A DNA stretch of 64,000 nt from Methylobacteriaceae bacterium. Its GTDB lineage: Bacteria; Pseudomonadota; Alphaproteobacteria; Rhizobiales; Beijerinckiaceae. The notes beneath the pieces are model-generated. The model saw nothing but the letters and a program-made list of their open reading frames with translations. It had not been told where the DNA came from and did no database searches. The DNA is taken from contig CANEZL010000027.1 in assembly GCA_947444195.1 (NCBI GenBank), positions 1 to 64,000 of the forward strand, in the 5' to 3' direction. This document shows positions 39,867 to 49,502 of the stretch, piece after piece. Positions within the stretch are counted from its first letter, which is position 1. Every line of letters starts with the position of its first letter. A program made the translations under genes and the position numbers.

Positions 39867-40349
39867 ATGCCGTGGAACGTGGTGCCGGACAAGCGTGTCA
39901 CGGCGAGCGCGCGCAGCAAAGCGAAGGTCCTGCGGCGCGCGCCGACCGAGGCGGAGCGGCGGCTCTGGTGGCATCTGCGCCACCGCCTGCCGATCGAGGG
40001 AGCGCACTTCCGGCGGCAGGTCCCGCTCGGTTCGTACATCGCCGATTTCTGCTGCCTGTCCTTCCGCCTCGTCGTCGAGGTCGATGGCAACCAGCACGGC
40101 TCCGACACCGGCGCCGCCTACGACGCGCGCCGTGACGCCTATCTCCAGGGGGAGGGCTACCGCGTCCTGCGCTTCTCCAACCGGATGGTCCTTCGCGAGA
40201 TCGACACGGTCCTCGACACGATCCACGCGGCGCTTCACGCGCCTCCTGCCTTACCCGACACATCCCGTCCGGATCCCGCCAGCCGAGCGGAACCACCCCC
40301 ACCCCCTAGCCCCTCCCCGCAAGGGGGAGGGGCGTTCGCGGAGAGGTAA
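39867..40349 (+). CDS. DUF559 endonuclease-like protein (Vsr/PD-(D/E)XK fold) inside the pdh operon
   Basis: The protein has 160 residues. RAPTEAERRLWWHLRHR, then FRRQVPLGSYIADFCC with the catalytic-type Asp, then LVVEVDGNQH with Glu and Asp, and GYRVLRFSNRMVL near the end are the DUF559 signature. The family is related to very-short-patch-repair and restriction nucleases; function is unproved. The gene is bracketed by inverted repeats at 39717 and 40288. The right one encodes the Pro-rich C-terminus (EPPPPPSPSPQGGG). Its TAA is directly followed by the lpd ATG, so lpd translation is coupled to it. Confidence 0.85.
   Translation: MPWNVVPDKRVTASARSKAKVLRRAPTEAERRLWWHLRHRLPIEGAHFRRQVPLGSYIADFCCLSFRLVVEVDGNQHGSDTGAAYDARRDAYLQGEGYRVLRFSNRMVLREIDTVLDTIHAALHAPPALPDTSRPDPASRAEPPPPPSPSPQGGGAFAER
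40288..40334. repeat. Inverted repeat, right copy, inside the 3' end of the DUF559 gene
   Basis: CGGAACCACCCCCAC, then CCCCTAGC, then CCCTCCCCGCAAGGGGGAGG is the inverted partner of 39717-39763. It lies within the last 62 bp of the coding region. No target-site duplication was recognised outside the pair. Confidence 0.85.
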
Positions 40350-41789
<1,440 letters not shown>

Positions 41790-41831
41790 TCGGCCACGTC
41801 CGCGAGGGCCTCGCCGGCCCGCGCGCACGTC

Positions 41832-41860
41832 ACGGGCGGTCCGTCGCGACGGGCCGCCGT
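41832..41860. terminator. Bidirectional hairpin between lpd and the TAXI gene
   Basis: GGCGGTCCGTC pairs with GACGGGCCGCC with a G-T wobble around GC. It lies 43 bp after the lpd stop and touches the stop of the convergent gene. Confidence 0.55.
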
Positions 41861-43218
41861 CAAGACACCGCACCGTCCTGGCGGGCCATGGCTCGCCGCA
41901 GGGTCGAGCGCGCGGCCTCGATGGCCACGCTCGCGGAGCCCAGCATGCGCGGCTCGGTCGGCTTGTTCATGGCGTAGCGGGCGATGCTGGCGGCGAGGTC
42001 GTCCACCTCGCCCGCCATGGCAGCGAGACGCGCGCGGTCCGTCTCGCGGCGGGCCTCCGAGCGCAGTTCGAGGAGGCGCTCGGTGGCCACCTCGATCCGC
42101 TCCCGGCGGATGCGGCCGATGCGTTGGCGCAGCCACGCCACCGTCGAGCCGAGGCCGCCGCCGAGGATGGCCACGAGGTAGATCCAGCTCTCGTAGCGCT
42201 CGATGAAGGTCTCCTGCTCGCGCTCGAAGTAGTCGATCGCGCCCGGATGGATCGGCAGGCGGGCGCTGGTGGCCTCCGCCGTGTCTGCATAGGCCGGATG
42301 CGTCATGTCCTCCGCCGCGGGCGCGATCTCGGCGAGCGCCACGCGCATGGCGAAGAGGTGCTGGACCACCTCCGCCGCCACGCTCCGCGAGAGGTCGGCC
42401 CGCGCCATCAGGCGGTAGGACGAGCCCGTCGTCACCACGTCCTCGGCGGGCAGGCGCGGATGCCCGCCGAACAGGGCCGCCGGCACCGTGACCGTCTGCA
42501 GGCGCGGGGCGTGGGCGATCAGCGCGGCCGTGTCGCCCGCCCCGAACAGGACGACGGCGCCCTCGGCGCTCGCGTCGCGGACGCGGGTCACGATCCGCCG
42601 CGCGGCCGGGGAGGTGGGCGTGGTCACCTGCACCATCGCGTCGATGCGCCCGTCGCCGAGCGCGGCGGCGATCTCGGCCTCCTGCACGGGCACCAGCGCC
42701 ACGGCCGTCGGCGGAACCGCGCCGGCGGGCGCCTCGGTGAGGAGGTGCAGGCCGTACTGCTGCGCGAGGGTGTCGACCAGGGTCTGGTCCGCGGTCCGGC
42801 TCGCCAGCATGCCGAGGCGCTTGCCTGCCAGATCGGGGAAGGCGGCGATGCCAGCGGCGGCGGGCGCGGTGACGAAGGCGGCGAGCTCGCGCAGGACGGC
42901 GAGGGTCAGCCCGTTGCCCGGCATCGACACGTCGGGCCGGACCACGGCGAGGTCCGCCTTGCCCGCCCGCAGCGCCTCGGCGCTCTCGCGCACGCCGGCG
43001 AAGGGCAGGATCTTCAGGCGGATGCCGGCCCGTCGCCGGACGAGCTCGTCGGCATAGGCGCGCAGGAGGGTCGATTCGGTGCCGCCGCTCGGGGCCACGG
43101 CGATGGTGAGCGTGGTCGCCCGCGTCAGATGGAACGCGGCGGCTGCGAGGAGGACGAGCAGGACGGCCAGCCCGAGAAGCCAGGTCTCGCGACCGTCCGG
43201 CACCACCAGCTTGCGCAT
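41860..43218 (-). CDS. TAXI family (TRAP-type) solute-binding protein, membrane anchored
   Basis: The protein has 452 residues. An N-terminal hydrophobic segment (WLLGLAVLLVLLAAAAFHL) precedes a TAXI-type binding domain (TLTIAVAPSGGTESTLLRAY, LPFAGVRESAEALRAGKADL, then the strand LVPVQEAEIAAAL). After it come a second membrane helix (WIYLVAILGGGLGSTVAWL) and a charged cytoplasmic coiled tail. No TRAP permease adjoins it. Two membrane segments and a cytoplasmic tail suggest a sensor-like role rather than simple uptake; this is inference. The ATG at 43218 starts the hydrophobic leader. Confidence 0.75.
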   Translation of the reverse strand: MRKLVVPDGRETWLLGLAVLLVLLAAAAFHLTRATTLTIAVAPSGGTESTLLRAYADELVRRRAGIRLKILPFAGVRESAEALRAGKADLAVVRPDVSMPGNGLTLAVLRELAAFVTAPAAAGIAAFPDLAGKRLGMLASRTADQTLVDTLAQQYGLHLLTEAPAGAVPPTAVALVPVQEAEIAAALGDGRIDAMVQVTTPTSPAARRIVTRVRDASAEGAVVLFGAGDTAALIAHAPRLQTVTVPAALFGGHPRLPAEDVVTTGSSYRLMARADLSRSVAAEVVQHLFAMRVALAEIAPAAEDMTHPAYADTAEATSARLPIHPGAIDYFEREQETFIERYESWIYLVAILGGGLGSTVAWLRQRIGRIRRERIEVATERLLELRSEARRETDRARLAAMAGEVDDLAASIARYAMNKPTEPRMLGSASVAIEAARSTLRRAMARQDGAVS

Positions 43219-43405
43219 GCAGCCTTCCCGTTCCGCGCCGCCGTGGCGCACCAGATGGGCGAGGGAATGCGGCTTTGCGAGACCGCGCCTCCGCCGCATC
43301 GCCCGCGGCGCGCCGCCCCGGCAGCCTATCGCGCAATCCTCGCGGATGCGGGGCGAGGGGCAGGGCCGCCTCCCAACCGGGGTGGATCACCGATGAGCCG
43401 GCCCC

Positions 43406-43441
43406 AAAGAGAAGGCCCGCCAGCCTAGGGGCTGACGGGCC
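43406..43441 (-). terminator. Strong intrinsic terminator of a short minus-strand transcript
   Basis: On the minus strand GGCCCGTCAGCC-CCTA-GGCTGGCGGGCC, a perfect 12-bp stem, is followed by TTCTCTTT. It points leftward, about 100 bp after the 28-codon ORF, and is the best-formed terminator in the window. Confidence 0.8.
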
Positions 43442-43542
43442 TCGCGCAGGGTCCACGCTTCCGGGCGTCGTGCGGGAGCTGCGATCACGGCAGGCGTCGG
43501 ACCTGTCGGAGCGCTCGACCGCGGGTCACGCGCGGGCAGCCA

Positions 43543-43629
43543 CTATCCCTGCCGGTTCTGATTCGGTGGCGTGTCCTGGTCCGGATCGGCAGCACGAGAT
43601 GATGGAATGCAGTAGCCGTGACGGCTCAT
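43543..43629 (-). CDS. Possible 28-residue peptide on a short transcript
   Basis: An ATG at 43629 is preceded by an excellent ribosome site (GAGAGGAGGTCAGCG). The frame encodes a Cys-, Pro- and Asn-containing hydrophilic peptide starting MSRHGYCIPSSRAADPDQ. A perfect intrinsic terminator follows at 43441-43406. Together they define a transcript of about 250 nt that may be a small mRNA or a regulatory RNA. No homologue is recognised. Confidence 0.45.
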   Translation of the reverse strand: MSRHGYCIPSSRAADPDQDTPPNQNRQG

Positions 43630-43766
43630 CGCTGACCTCCTCTCTCGAAGACCGACGTCGAAGGTGCGTCGGCAAAGAAGAGGCTAGATCCATTCCGCCC
43701 ATCCTGGCAAGGGGGTCTTCTCGAAGATTGCGCATCTTTCACGGCGGGGGCGCGGCCGGCGGCATT

Positions 43767-44018
43767 CTACGGCCCGGCCGACCTCAGCGGCGCCTCCATC
43801 AGGCAGCGCAGCGCGGCCGGGGTGAGGATGAGGCCCTCGCCGGTGATGATCCAGGGCGCGCCGGTCTCCGCGCGCAGCACGGCGATGGCCTCGTCCACCG
43901 CCGCCCGCAGGCTCGGCACCGCGCGCGGCTCCACCGCCTTCGTCGCGACGCAGTTCGGCCAGACCGTCAGCAGCGCCGGCAAGGCCCAGTCCGTCTCGCT
44001 CAACGGCTCGATGCTCAC
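43767..44018 (-). CDS. Conserved-looking small protein of unknown function (83 aa)
   Basis: A GTG at 44018 is preceded by GGAGGA at good distance. The product is soluble and regular: SIEPLSETDWALPALLTVWP, then VPSLRAAVDEAIAVLRAETG, then APWIITGEGLILTPAALRCL. The composition differs sharply from shadow frames, so it is taken as real. The C-terminal pattern resembles a short alpha/beta unit; no family is named. It is divergent from the threonine dehydratase-like gene, with 127 bp between starts. Confidence 0.55.
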   Translation of the reverse strand: MSIEPLSETDWALPALLTVWPNCVATKAVEPRAVPSLRAAVDEAIAVLRAETGAPWIITGEGLILTPAALRCLMEAPLRSAGP

Positions 44019-44145
44019 GGCATCCTCCGGCTCGTACGCCCCGGCAGATCCGGACGCGCTGAGCACGAGCCGTGCCAGAGGCGCCCGCCCTGGACCTCGG
44101 GCGTCGGCGGCGTATGAAGAGGGCAGGCCTGTTCGAGGGAATGCG

Positions 44146-45126
44146 ATGCGCGAATCCGGGACCGACGTGATCCTGCCGAGGGAATCGGACGTCCTGCGCG
44201 CGGCCGAGCGCATCGCGGGGGCGGCGCACCGCACCCCGGTCCTGACCTCGCGGACGGCCGACGCGCGCACGGGGGGCCGGCTGTTCTTCAAGGCCGAGAA
44301 CCTGCAGCGGGCCGGCGCCTTCAAGTTCCGCGGCGCCTACAACGCCGTCTCAGCCCTGTCGGAGGAGGCCCGGCGCCGGGGCGTGCTCGCCTATTCCTCG
44401 GGCAACCACGCCCAGGCCATGGCCCTGGCGAGCCGCCTCCTCGACGTGCCGGCCACCATCGTGATGCCCCTCGACGCGCCCGCGATGAAGGTGGCGGCCA
44501 CCCGCGGCTACGGGGCCGAGGTGGTCAGCTACGACCGCTACACGCAGGACCGCGAGGCCCTCGGGCGCGGGATCGCGGCGGAGCGCGGGCTCACCCTGAT
44601 CCCGCCCTACGACCATCCCGACGTGATCGCGGGGCAGGGGACCCTGGCCCTGGAGCTGTTCGAGGAGACCGGCCCCCTCGACATCCTGGTCGCCTGCCTC
44701 GGCGGCGGCGGCCAGCTCGCGGGCTGCGCCCTGGCCGCGGCGGCGCGCTCTCCCGGCTGCCGTCTGATCGGCGTCGAGCCCGAGGCCGGCAACGACGGGC
44801 AGCTCTCCTTCCGCTCGGGGCAGATCGTGCGCATCCCCGTGCCGCAGACGATCGCGGACGGGGCGCAGACCACGCATCTGGGCCTCCACACCTTTCCGAT
44901 CATCCGCGACCGGATCGCCGACGTGCTCACGGTCTCGGACGCGCAGCTCGTCGAGACCATGCGCTTCTTCGCCGAGCGGATGAAGATCGTGGTGGAGCCC
45001 ACGGGCTGCCTCGCAGCGGCGGCGGTGCTGAACGGCCTCATCGACGTGCGGGGCAAGCGCGTCGGCGTGGTGATCAGCGGCGGCAACATCGACCTCGCCA
45101 CCTTCGCGCGCCTCCTTGCCGGGTAG
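44146..45126 (+). CDS. Threonine dehydratase / serine racemase family PLP enzyme
   Basis: This 326-residue fold type II PLP enzyme has the cofactor lysine in GAFKFRGAYNAVSAL, the substrate loop in YSSGNHAQAMAL and the phosphate-binding GGGGQLAG loop. It ends with GVVISGGNIDLATFARLL. There is no C-terminal ACT/regulatory domain, so it is the catabolic or racemase type, not biosynthetic IlvA. The reaction is deamination of Thr/Ser to the 2-oxo acid, or Ser racemisation. Start ATG 44146 is supported by family alignment. The protease gene starts 10 bp after its stop. Confidence 0.88.
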   Translation: MRESGTDVILPRESDVLRAAERIAGAAHRTPVLTSRTADARTGGRLFFKAENLQRAGAFKFRGAYNAVSALSEEARRRGVLAYSSGNHAQAMALASRLLDVPATIVMPLDAPAMKVAATRGYGAEVVSYDRYTQDREALGRGIAAERGLTLIPPYDHPDVIAGQGTLALELFEETGPLDILVACLGGGGQLAGCALAAAARSPGCRLIGVEPEAGNDGQLSFRSGQIVRIPVPQTIADGAQTTHLGLHTFPIIRDRIADVLTVSDAQLVETMRFFAERMKIVVEPTGCLAAAAVLNGLIDVRGKRVGVVISGGNIDLATFARLLAG

Positions 45127-45136
45127 GGGCCGGACG

Positions 45137-45874
45137 ATGCGCGCGCCGGGCCTCGCCATCGCCGCGCTGCTGGCACCCGCGCCGGCGGCGGCGGCGGAGG
45201 TCGCCGTCGATGCGGGCGTCTGGCCCTACGCGGCGGTCGGCAAGCTCAACGTCGTGCTGGGCGCCAACCGCCGCACCTTCTGCAGCGCCACGCTGATCGG
45301 CCCGCGCCTCGTGCTGAGCGCCGCCCACTGCCTGTGGGACGGGCCCCGCGCCCGCTGGGTGGGGCCGGGGAGCGTGCATTTCGTGGCCGGCTGGCGCCAG
45401 GGCACCTACAACGCCCACGCCGTGGCGCGGAGCTACCGCACCGGTCCGGGTTACGCCTTCGGCACGGCGCCCGCGGACTTCGCGCGGGACTGGGCCCTGA
45501 TCGCCCTGGCCGAACCGGTGGACCTCCGCCCGGTGCCCCTCGCCGGCCCCGACGAGGCGGGCGCGACGCCGGAGAAGCGGGGCGAGATCCGCAGGGCCGG
45601 CTACAGCCACGCCCGCGCCGAGCGCATGAGCGCGCAGGGCGATTGCGCGGTGGAGGACCAAGCCGACCCGCCGCTGCTGCTGCACGATTGCCGGGCGCTG
45701 CCGGGCGAGTCCGGCTCCGCCCTGCTCCGGATGGGGGAGGGCGGTCCGGCGGTGATCGGCGTCCTCGTCGCCCGCCGTCCGGAAGGGGCGGGCGCCCGCT
45801 CCCTCGCGGTCCCGGTCCGCAGCTTCCGCGCCGAGGCCGAGCGGATGCGCGCCGAGCTCTCTCCGGACCGTTAA
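45137..45874 (+). CDS. Secreted trypsin-like serine protease
   Basis: The protein has 245 residues. A signal peptide (MRAPGLAIAALLAPAPAAAA) precedes a chymotrypsin-fold domain with the triad visible: His in VLSAAHCLWDG, Asp in FARDWALIALAEP and Ser in LPGESGSALL. Cysteine pairs fit disulfides. The specificity is unknown. It is short and single-domain, unlike DegP. It is probably co-transcribed with the preceding PLP enzyme gene. Confidence 0.82.
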   Translation: MRAPGLAIAALLAPAPAAAAEVAVDAGVWPYAAVGKLNVVLGANRRTFCSATLIGPRLVLSAAHCLWDGPRARWVGPGSVHFVAGWRQGTYNAHAVARSYRTGPGYAFGTAPADFARDWALIALAEPVDLRPVPLAGPDEAGATPEKRGEIRRAGYSHARAERMSAQGDCAVEDQADPPLLLHDCRALPGESGSALLRMGEGGPAVIGVLVARRPEGAGARSLAVPVRSFRAEAERMRAELSPDR

Positions 45875-45893
45875 CGGAGCGTTAGAGCATCGC

Positions 45894-45927
45894 GCCGAAA
45901 GGTGAATCCCGGCTCTCGGGGCGATGC
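45894..45927. repeat. Single-hairpin repeat remnant
   Basis: GCATCGC and GCGATGC pair around a core GCCGAAAG-GTGAATCCCGG-CTCTCGGG. It resembles the second hairpin type nested in copy D at 58 kb. It begins 20 bp after the protease stop and could terminate it. Confidence 0.5.
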
Positions 45928-46075
45928 GGAAGCAACGGGCGTGAGCGTTGTTCCGCCACATCTCCGCCCTGAATCTGCACTCAAGCTTGGGCGTGGCCGA
46001 GGCAGGCCGGTGCGCGGCCGCAGAGGATGCGGCTCGGGTGGCGGCGCGAGGGCTCGTCGAGGAGGGAACGCGCGC

Positions 46076-46717
46076 ATGCAGGGTGTGAGGACGGCGAAGA
46101 CGGTATCGGGGCTGACGTTCATCCTGGCCTGCGGCGGCCTCGGCGGCTGCAACACCGCGGCCCCCTCGCTCACCGGATCGCTGCCCGGCCGCAAGCCCGC
46201 CATGGTCGTCAACGACGCGGAGCGCGACTGTCTCGGGCGCGCCATGTATTTCGAGTCCAAGCGCAGCGACCCCGAGGGCCTGCTCGCCGTCGGCACCGTG
46301 GTGATGAACCGGCTGGAATCGGCCACCTTCCCGGGGGGCATCTGCGAGGTGGTGGGCCAGCCCCGCCAGTTCGCGGCCGGCGTCCTCACGAAGCCGATGA
46401 CCGAGCCGAAGAGCCTGGAGAAGGTGGCGGACGCGGCCGACGCGGTGCTGGCCGGCGAGCGGCACCCGAAGGTGGGCCGGGCGATGTACTTCCACACCGC
46501 CGGGCACAGCTTCCCGTACAACAACATGCACTACGTGGCGGTGGCGGGCGGCAACGCCTTCTACGAGAAGCGCAAGCCCGGCGCGCCGGCGCCCGCCGCG
46601 CTGGCCTACGCCGCGGCACCCCCCGTCCCGGCCCATCATGCCGAGCCGCTGCCGCAGGGCCCGGCCCGGGATATCTGCACCGTCGCGGCCCTGACGGAGG
46701 TGGGCGGCGCCGGCTGA
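46076..46717 (+). CDS. Cell-wall hydrolase, SleB family, probable lipoprotein
   Basis: This 213-residue protein has an N-terminal leader ending in LGGC, a plausible lipobox, so it may be anchored to a membrane by lipid. The hydrolase_2 (SleB) domain follows: DAERDCLGRAMYFESKRSDP with the catalytic-type glutamate, AVGTVVMNRLESATFPGGIC, and RAMYFHTAGHSFPYN. It should cleave peptidoglycan. An Ala/Pro-rich tail follows residue 165. GGAGGG precedes the ATG at 46076. Confidence 0.85.
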   Translation: MQGVRTAKTVSGLTFILACGGLGGCNTAAPSLTGSLPGRKPAMVVNDAERDCLGRAMYFESKRSDPEGLLAVGTVVMNRLESATFPGGICEVVGQPRQFAAGVLTKPMTEPKSLEKVADAADAVLAGERHPKVGRAMYFHTAGHSFPYNNMHYVAVAGGNAFYEKRKPGAPAPAALAYAAAPPVPAHHAEPLPQGPARDICTVAALTEVGGAG

Positions 46718-46809
46718 GGCGGCTGCGGCCTGTACAGCGCGGGACCGGCCCCGGATGCGACGATCCGGACCGCTCCCGTTCTCCTCTCCCGCCCCGAACC
46801 CGGCGCGCG

Positions 46810-47019
46810 CTACGGCTGCCGCGCGCGCCTGGCGGCCTGGGCCATGCGGATCAGTTCGCGCGCGGTGAGCCCGCGCTCGGGCACCGCGGCATCGTCCGGG
46901 GTCGGCGTTCCGGCGACGCTCTCGGCCGGGCTCCGGGCGCAGCCGCTCGCCGCGATGCGCAGGTCGCGCGTCCGCATCGATCTGCGCAGGAGCACCGCGC
47001 GCTTCAGTGCCGCAACCAT
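46810..47019 (-). CDS. Small basic protein of unknown function (69 aa)
   Basis: GCGAGGGCGG precedes an ATG at 47019. The peptide starts MVAALKRAVLLRRSMRTRDL and ends GLTARELIRMAQAARRARQP, with amphipathic ends and a polar middle. A longer version from 47067 is possible. There is no signal peptide and no recognised family. It stands alone between two unrelated genes. Confidence 0.45.
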   Translation of the reverse strand: MVAALKRAVLLRRSMRTRDLRIAASGCARSPAESVAGTPTPDDAAVPERGLTARELIRMAQAARRARQP

Positions 47020-47208
47020 GTCCGCCCTCGCTGGATCCGATGCGGCACGGTTAACGGAAACGGCCAAGCTCGAACATTCTTGAAGGTGCCGGGCCTCGCC
47101 CTACCCCGGGCCTCCCGGACCACGCTGCGCCGACGGAGCCGCGGGCCCTGCGCGGAGGGATCCAGCGGCCTCGACGGGACAGGTTGCCCCCGCGATCGGG
47201 GAGCGCCC

Positions 47209-47727
47209 TCAGGAAACCCCCGCCTCCGGCAGGGCCAGGAGGTCGGCGAGGGTCACCGCCCGCTTCAGGGTGGCGCTGAGATGCAGCATGGTCGATTGCC
47301 GGAAGCGCAGGTCGCCGGTCACCTCGGCGCCGACCCAGTCCGGCGGGGACAGGGCCTGCTCCTCCGCGTCGAGCTCGACCTCGGCCAGCACCACGCCCTC
47401 CAGGGGGCCGCGGAACTCGTCCACCGTCCACACGAGCCCCCCGTGCGGGATGAAGGAGCGGGTCTTGGCGATGATCCGGCCGTGGCAGAGGTTCGCCAGC
47501 ATGGCCTCGGCATCGGCGAGGGGGATCTCGTACTCGAATTCCGGCCGGGCGATGCCCTGGCGCGCGCCCTTGACGGTGATCCAGGCCTTGTCGCCGTCGA
47601 GGCGGATGCGGACCTTGCCGTGGGCGAACTGCCCCAGGAGCCCGTCGCGGAACTCGGACGCGCGCGCGGCGGCGGCGCGCCATCCCTCGCCCGCGACCAG
47701 GAACTTTCTCTCAATTTCCAGACGCAT
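47209..47727 (-). CDS. CYTH domain protein (inorganic triphosphatase-like)
   Basis: The protein has 172 residues. The opening EIERKF is the ExExK signature of CYTH enzymes, followed by KVRIRLDGDKAWITVKGARQ, RPEFEYEIPLADAEAML and VWTVDEFRGPLEGVVLAEVEL. Alternating acidic and basic residues line the triphosphate tunnel. These proteins hydrolyse inorganic triphosphate or related substrates with metal. There is no CHAD domain. The ATG at 47727 gives MRLEIERKF, the standard start. Confidence 0.88.
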   Translation of the reverse strand: MRLEIERKFLVAGEGWRAAAARASEFRDGLLGQFAHGKVRIRLDGDKAWITVKGARQGIARPEFEYEIPLADAEAMLANLCHGRIIAKTRSFIPHGGLVWTVDEFRGPLEGVVLAEVELDAEEQALSPPDWVGAEVTGDLRFRQSTMLHLSATLKRAVTLADLLALPEAGVS

Positions 47728-47846
47728 CCGCCGACCAGGTCCACACGCGATCGAGTGGGGCCCGCCCCGCTTCCCGCATCGGAGCGGGGCATCGGGCGCG
47801 CCCTGCACGATGCCCCGCCCGTTAGCACACCCGCGGCCCCGGGTAA

Positions 47847-47866
47847 GCCCGGCAAGTTTGCCGGGC
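47847..47866. promoter_or_regulatory. Palindrome upstream of lipA
   Basis: GCCCGGCAA-GT-TTGCCGGGC is a perfect 9+9 inverted repeat in the 325-bp gap between the divergent CYTH and lipA genes. It may be an operator or a terminator for a plus-strand RNA. Nothing else was recognised in that gap except the A/T-containing GGGCTTAAGTCAGATCC just before lipA, where its promoter probably lies. Confidence 0.35.
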
Positions 47867-48052
47867 ACCCATTCCCGGCAGCTGGACGGCGACCGCCGCG
47901 CGGCGGGGCCTGACGCTCGGGCCGACCTGTCCCCGGTGCATCGGCAGGCCGCGGGCGCACGGGTTTGCGGTGGGCCGGCAGAGGGCTTAAGTCAGATCCT
48001 TGTCCGACTGAAGAGAACCCGCCCCCGCGGGTCGCACCCCGCGCGGTGAGGC

Positions 48053-49042
48053 ATGGCCGTCGTCCTCGATCTCCTGAAGAACGATCCCCGCCCGGCGACG
48101 GCGCGCCCGCGCCACCCGGAGAAGGCGCACCGTCCGGACCAGCCGGTCCAGGCCCGCAAGCCCGACTGGATCCGCGTGAAGGCGCCGGGCTCGCCCGCCT
48201 ATGCCGAGACCCGCGCCATCGTGCGCGAGCACGGGCTGCACACCGTCTGCGAGGAGGCGGGCTGCCCCAATATCGGCGAGTGCTGGGAGAAGCGGCACGC
48301 CACCTTCATGATCATGGGCGACACCTGCACGCGGGCCTGCGCCTTCTGCAACGTGCGCACCGGCCGGCCCGAGGCCCTGGACCTGGACGAGCCGGAGAAG
48401 ATCGCCGATTCGGTGGCCAAGCTCGGCCTGCACCACGTGGTCATCACCTCCGTGGACCGGGACGACTTACGGGATGGGGGCGCCGAGCACTTCGCCCGCA
48501 CCATCGCGGCGATCCGCCGGGCGAGCCCCGGCACCACCGTGGAGATCCTGACCCCCGACTTCCTGCGCAAGGACGGGGCCCTCGAAGTGGTGGTCGCCGC
48601 CAAGCCCGACGTGTTCAACCACAACCTCGAGACGGTGCCGGGCAAATATCTCACCGTGCGGCCCGGCGCGCGCTACTTCCACTCCGTGCGCCTGCTCCAG
48701 CGGGTGAAGGAGCTCGATCCGACGATCTTCACCAAGTCCGGCATCATGGTCGGCCTCGGCGAGGACCGGAACGAGGTGGCCCAGCTGATGGACGACCTGC
48801 GCTCGGCCGATGTCGACTTCCTCACCATCGGCCAGTACCTGCAGCCGACCAAGAAGCACCATGAGGTGGTGCGCTTCGTGCCGCCCGACGAGTTCAAGTC
48901 CTACGAGACCACGGCCTACTCCAAGGGCTTCCTCCTGGTCTCGGCGACGCCGCTGACGCGCTCGTCCCACCATGCGGGCGAGGATTTCGCCCGTCTCCAG
49001 GCCGCCCGCAACGCCCGCCACGCCCCCCTCCTGACGGCCTGA
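48053..49042 (+). CDS. lipA: Lipoyl synthase
   Basis: This 329-residue radical-SAM enzyme inserts two sulfurs into octanoyl groups on lipoyl domains. The auxiliary cluster ligands are Cys66, Cys71 and Cys77 ([12 protein letters not shown]). The radical-SAM cluster is Cys92, Cys96 and Cys99 (CTRACAFC). [14 protein letters not shown] and [15 protein letters not shown] complete the family pattern. It supplies the cofactor for PdhB, PdhC and other 2-oxoacid dehydrogenases. ratA follows after 1 bp. Confidence 0.97.
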   Translation: MAVVLDLLKNDPRPATARPRHPEKAHRPDQPVQARKPDWIRVKAPGSPAYAETRAIVREHGLHTVCEEAGCPNIGECWEKRHATFMIMGDTCTRACAFCNVRTGRPEALDLDEPEKIADSVAKLGLHHVVITSVDRDDLRDGGAEHFARTIAAIRRASPGTTVEILTPDFLRKDGALEVVVAAKPDVFNHNLETVPGKYLTVRPGARYFHSVRLLQRVKELDPTIFTKSGIMVGLGEDRNEVAQLMDDLRSADVDFLTIGQYLQPTKKHHEVVRFVPPDEFKSYETTAYSKGFLLVSATPLTRSSHHAGEDFARLQAARNARHAPLLTA

Positions 49043-49043
49043 C

Positions 49044-49502
49044 ATGCCCTCCTTCCGGGTCACGCGCACGCTGCGCCACACGCCGCAGCAGATGTACGAC
49101 CTCGTCGCCGACGTGGAGCGCTACCCCGAGTTCCTGCCGCTCTGCGAATCCCTGCGCGTGCTGCGGCGCCAGCCCGGCGACGGGGAGGGGCGGGAGGTGC
49201 TCGTGGCCGAGATGGGCGTCGGCTACATGGCGATCCGCGAGCGCTTCACCACGCGCGTCTCCCTCGACCAGCCGCAGCTGAAGATCGTGGCCGAGTACAT
49301 CGACGGCCCGTTCCGGCACCTCGAGAACCGCTGGACCTTCCGCCCCGCCGCGAACGGCGGCTGCGAGGTGGATTTCTTCATCACCTACGAGTTCAAGAGC
49401 CGCACGCTCGGCCTCCTCATGGGCTCGATGTTCGACCGCGCCTTCCGCAAGTTCACCGACGCCTTCGAGGGCCGGGCCGCGCGGATCTACGGCACGGCCT
49501 GA
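49044..49502 (+). CDS. RatA/Coq10-type START-domain protein
   Basis: This 152-residue polyketide-cyclase/START-like protein has the pattern TPQQMYDLVADVERYPEFLP, then CESLRVL, VGYMAIRERFTTRVSLD and WTFRPAANGGCEVDFFITYEF. Members bind ubiquinone or its precursors (Coq10); RatA in E. coli is described as a ribosome-association inhibitor. The place after lipA is conserved in alphaproteobacteria and favours the Coq10 role, which is inference. Its last 16 bp overlap the convergent monooxygenase gene. Confidence 0.88.
   Translation: MPSFRVTRTLRHTPQQMYDLVADVERYPEFLPLCESLRVLRRQPGDGEGREVLVAEMGVGYMAIRERFTTRVSLDQPQLKIVAEYIDGPFRHLENRWTFRPAANGGCEVDFFITYEFKSRTLGLLMGSMFDRAFRKFTDAFEGRAARIYGTA

Larger units (their letters stand above)
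43219..43766. other. 548-bp gap holding only a short transcript
   Basis: Besides the 28-codon frame and its terminator, no gene was found. The segment 43640-43740 is lower in GC and contains TTGCCA and TCTAGC on the minus strand with about 17-bp spacing, a possible vegetative promoter for the short transcript. Confidence 0.4.
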
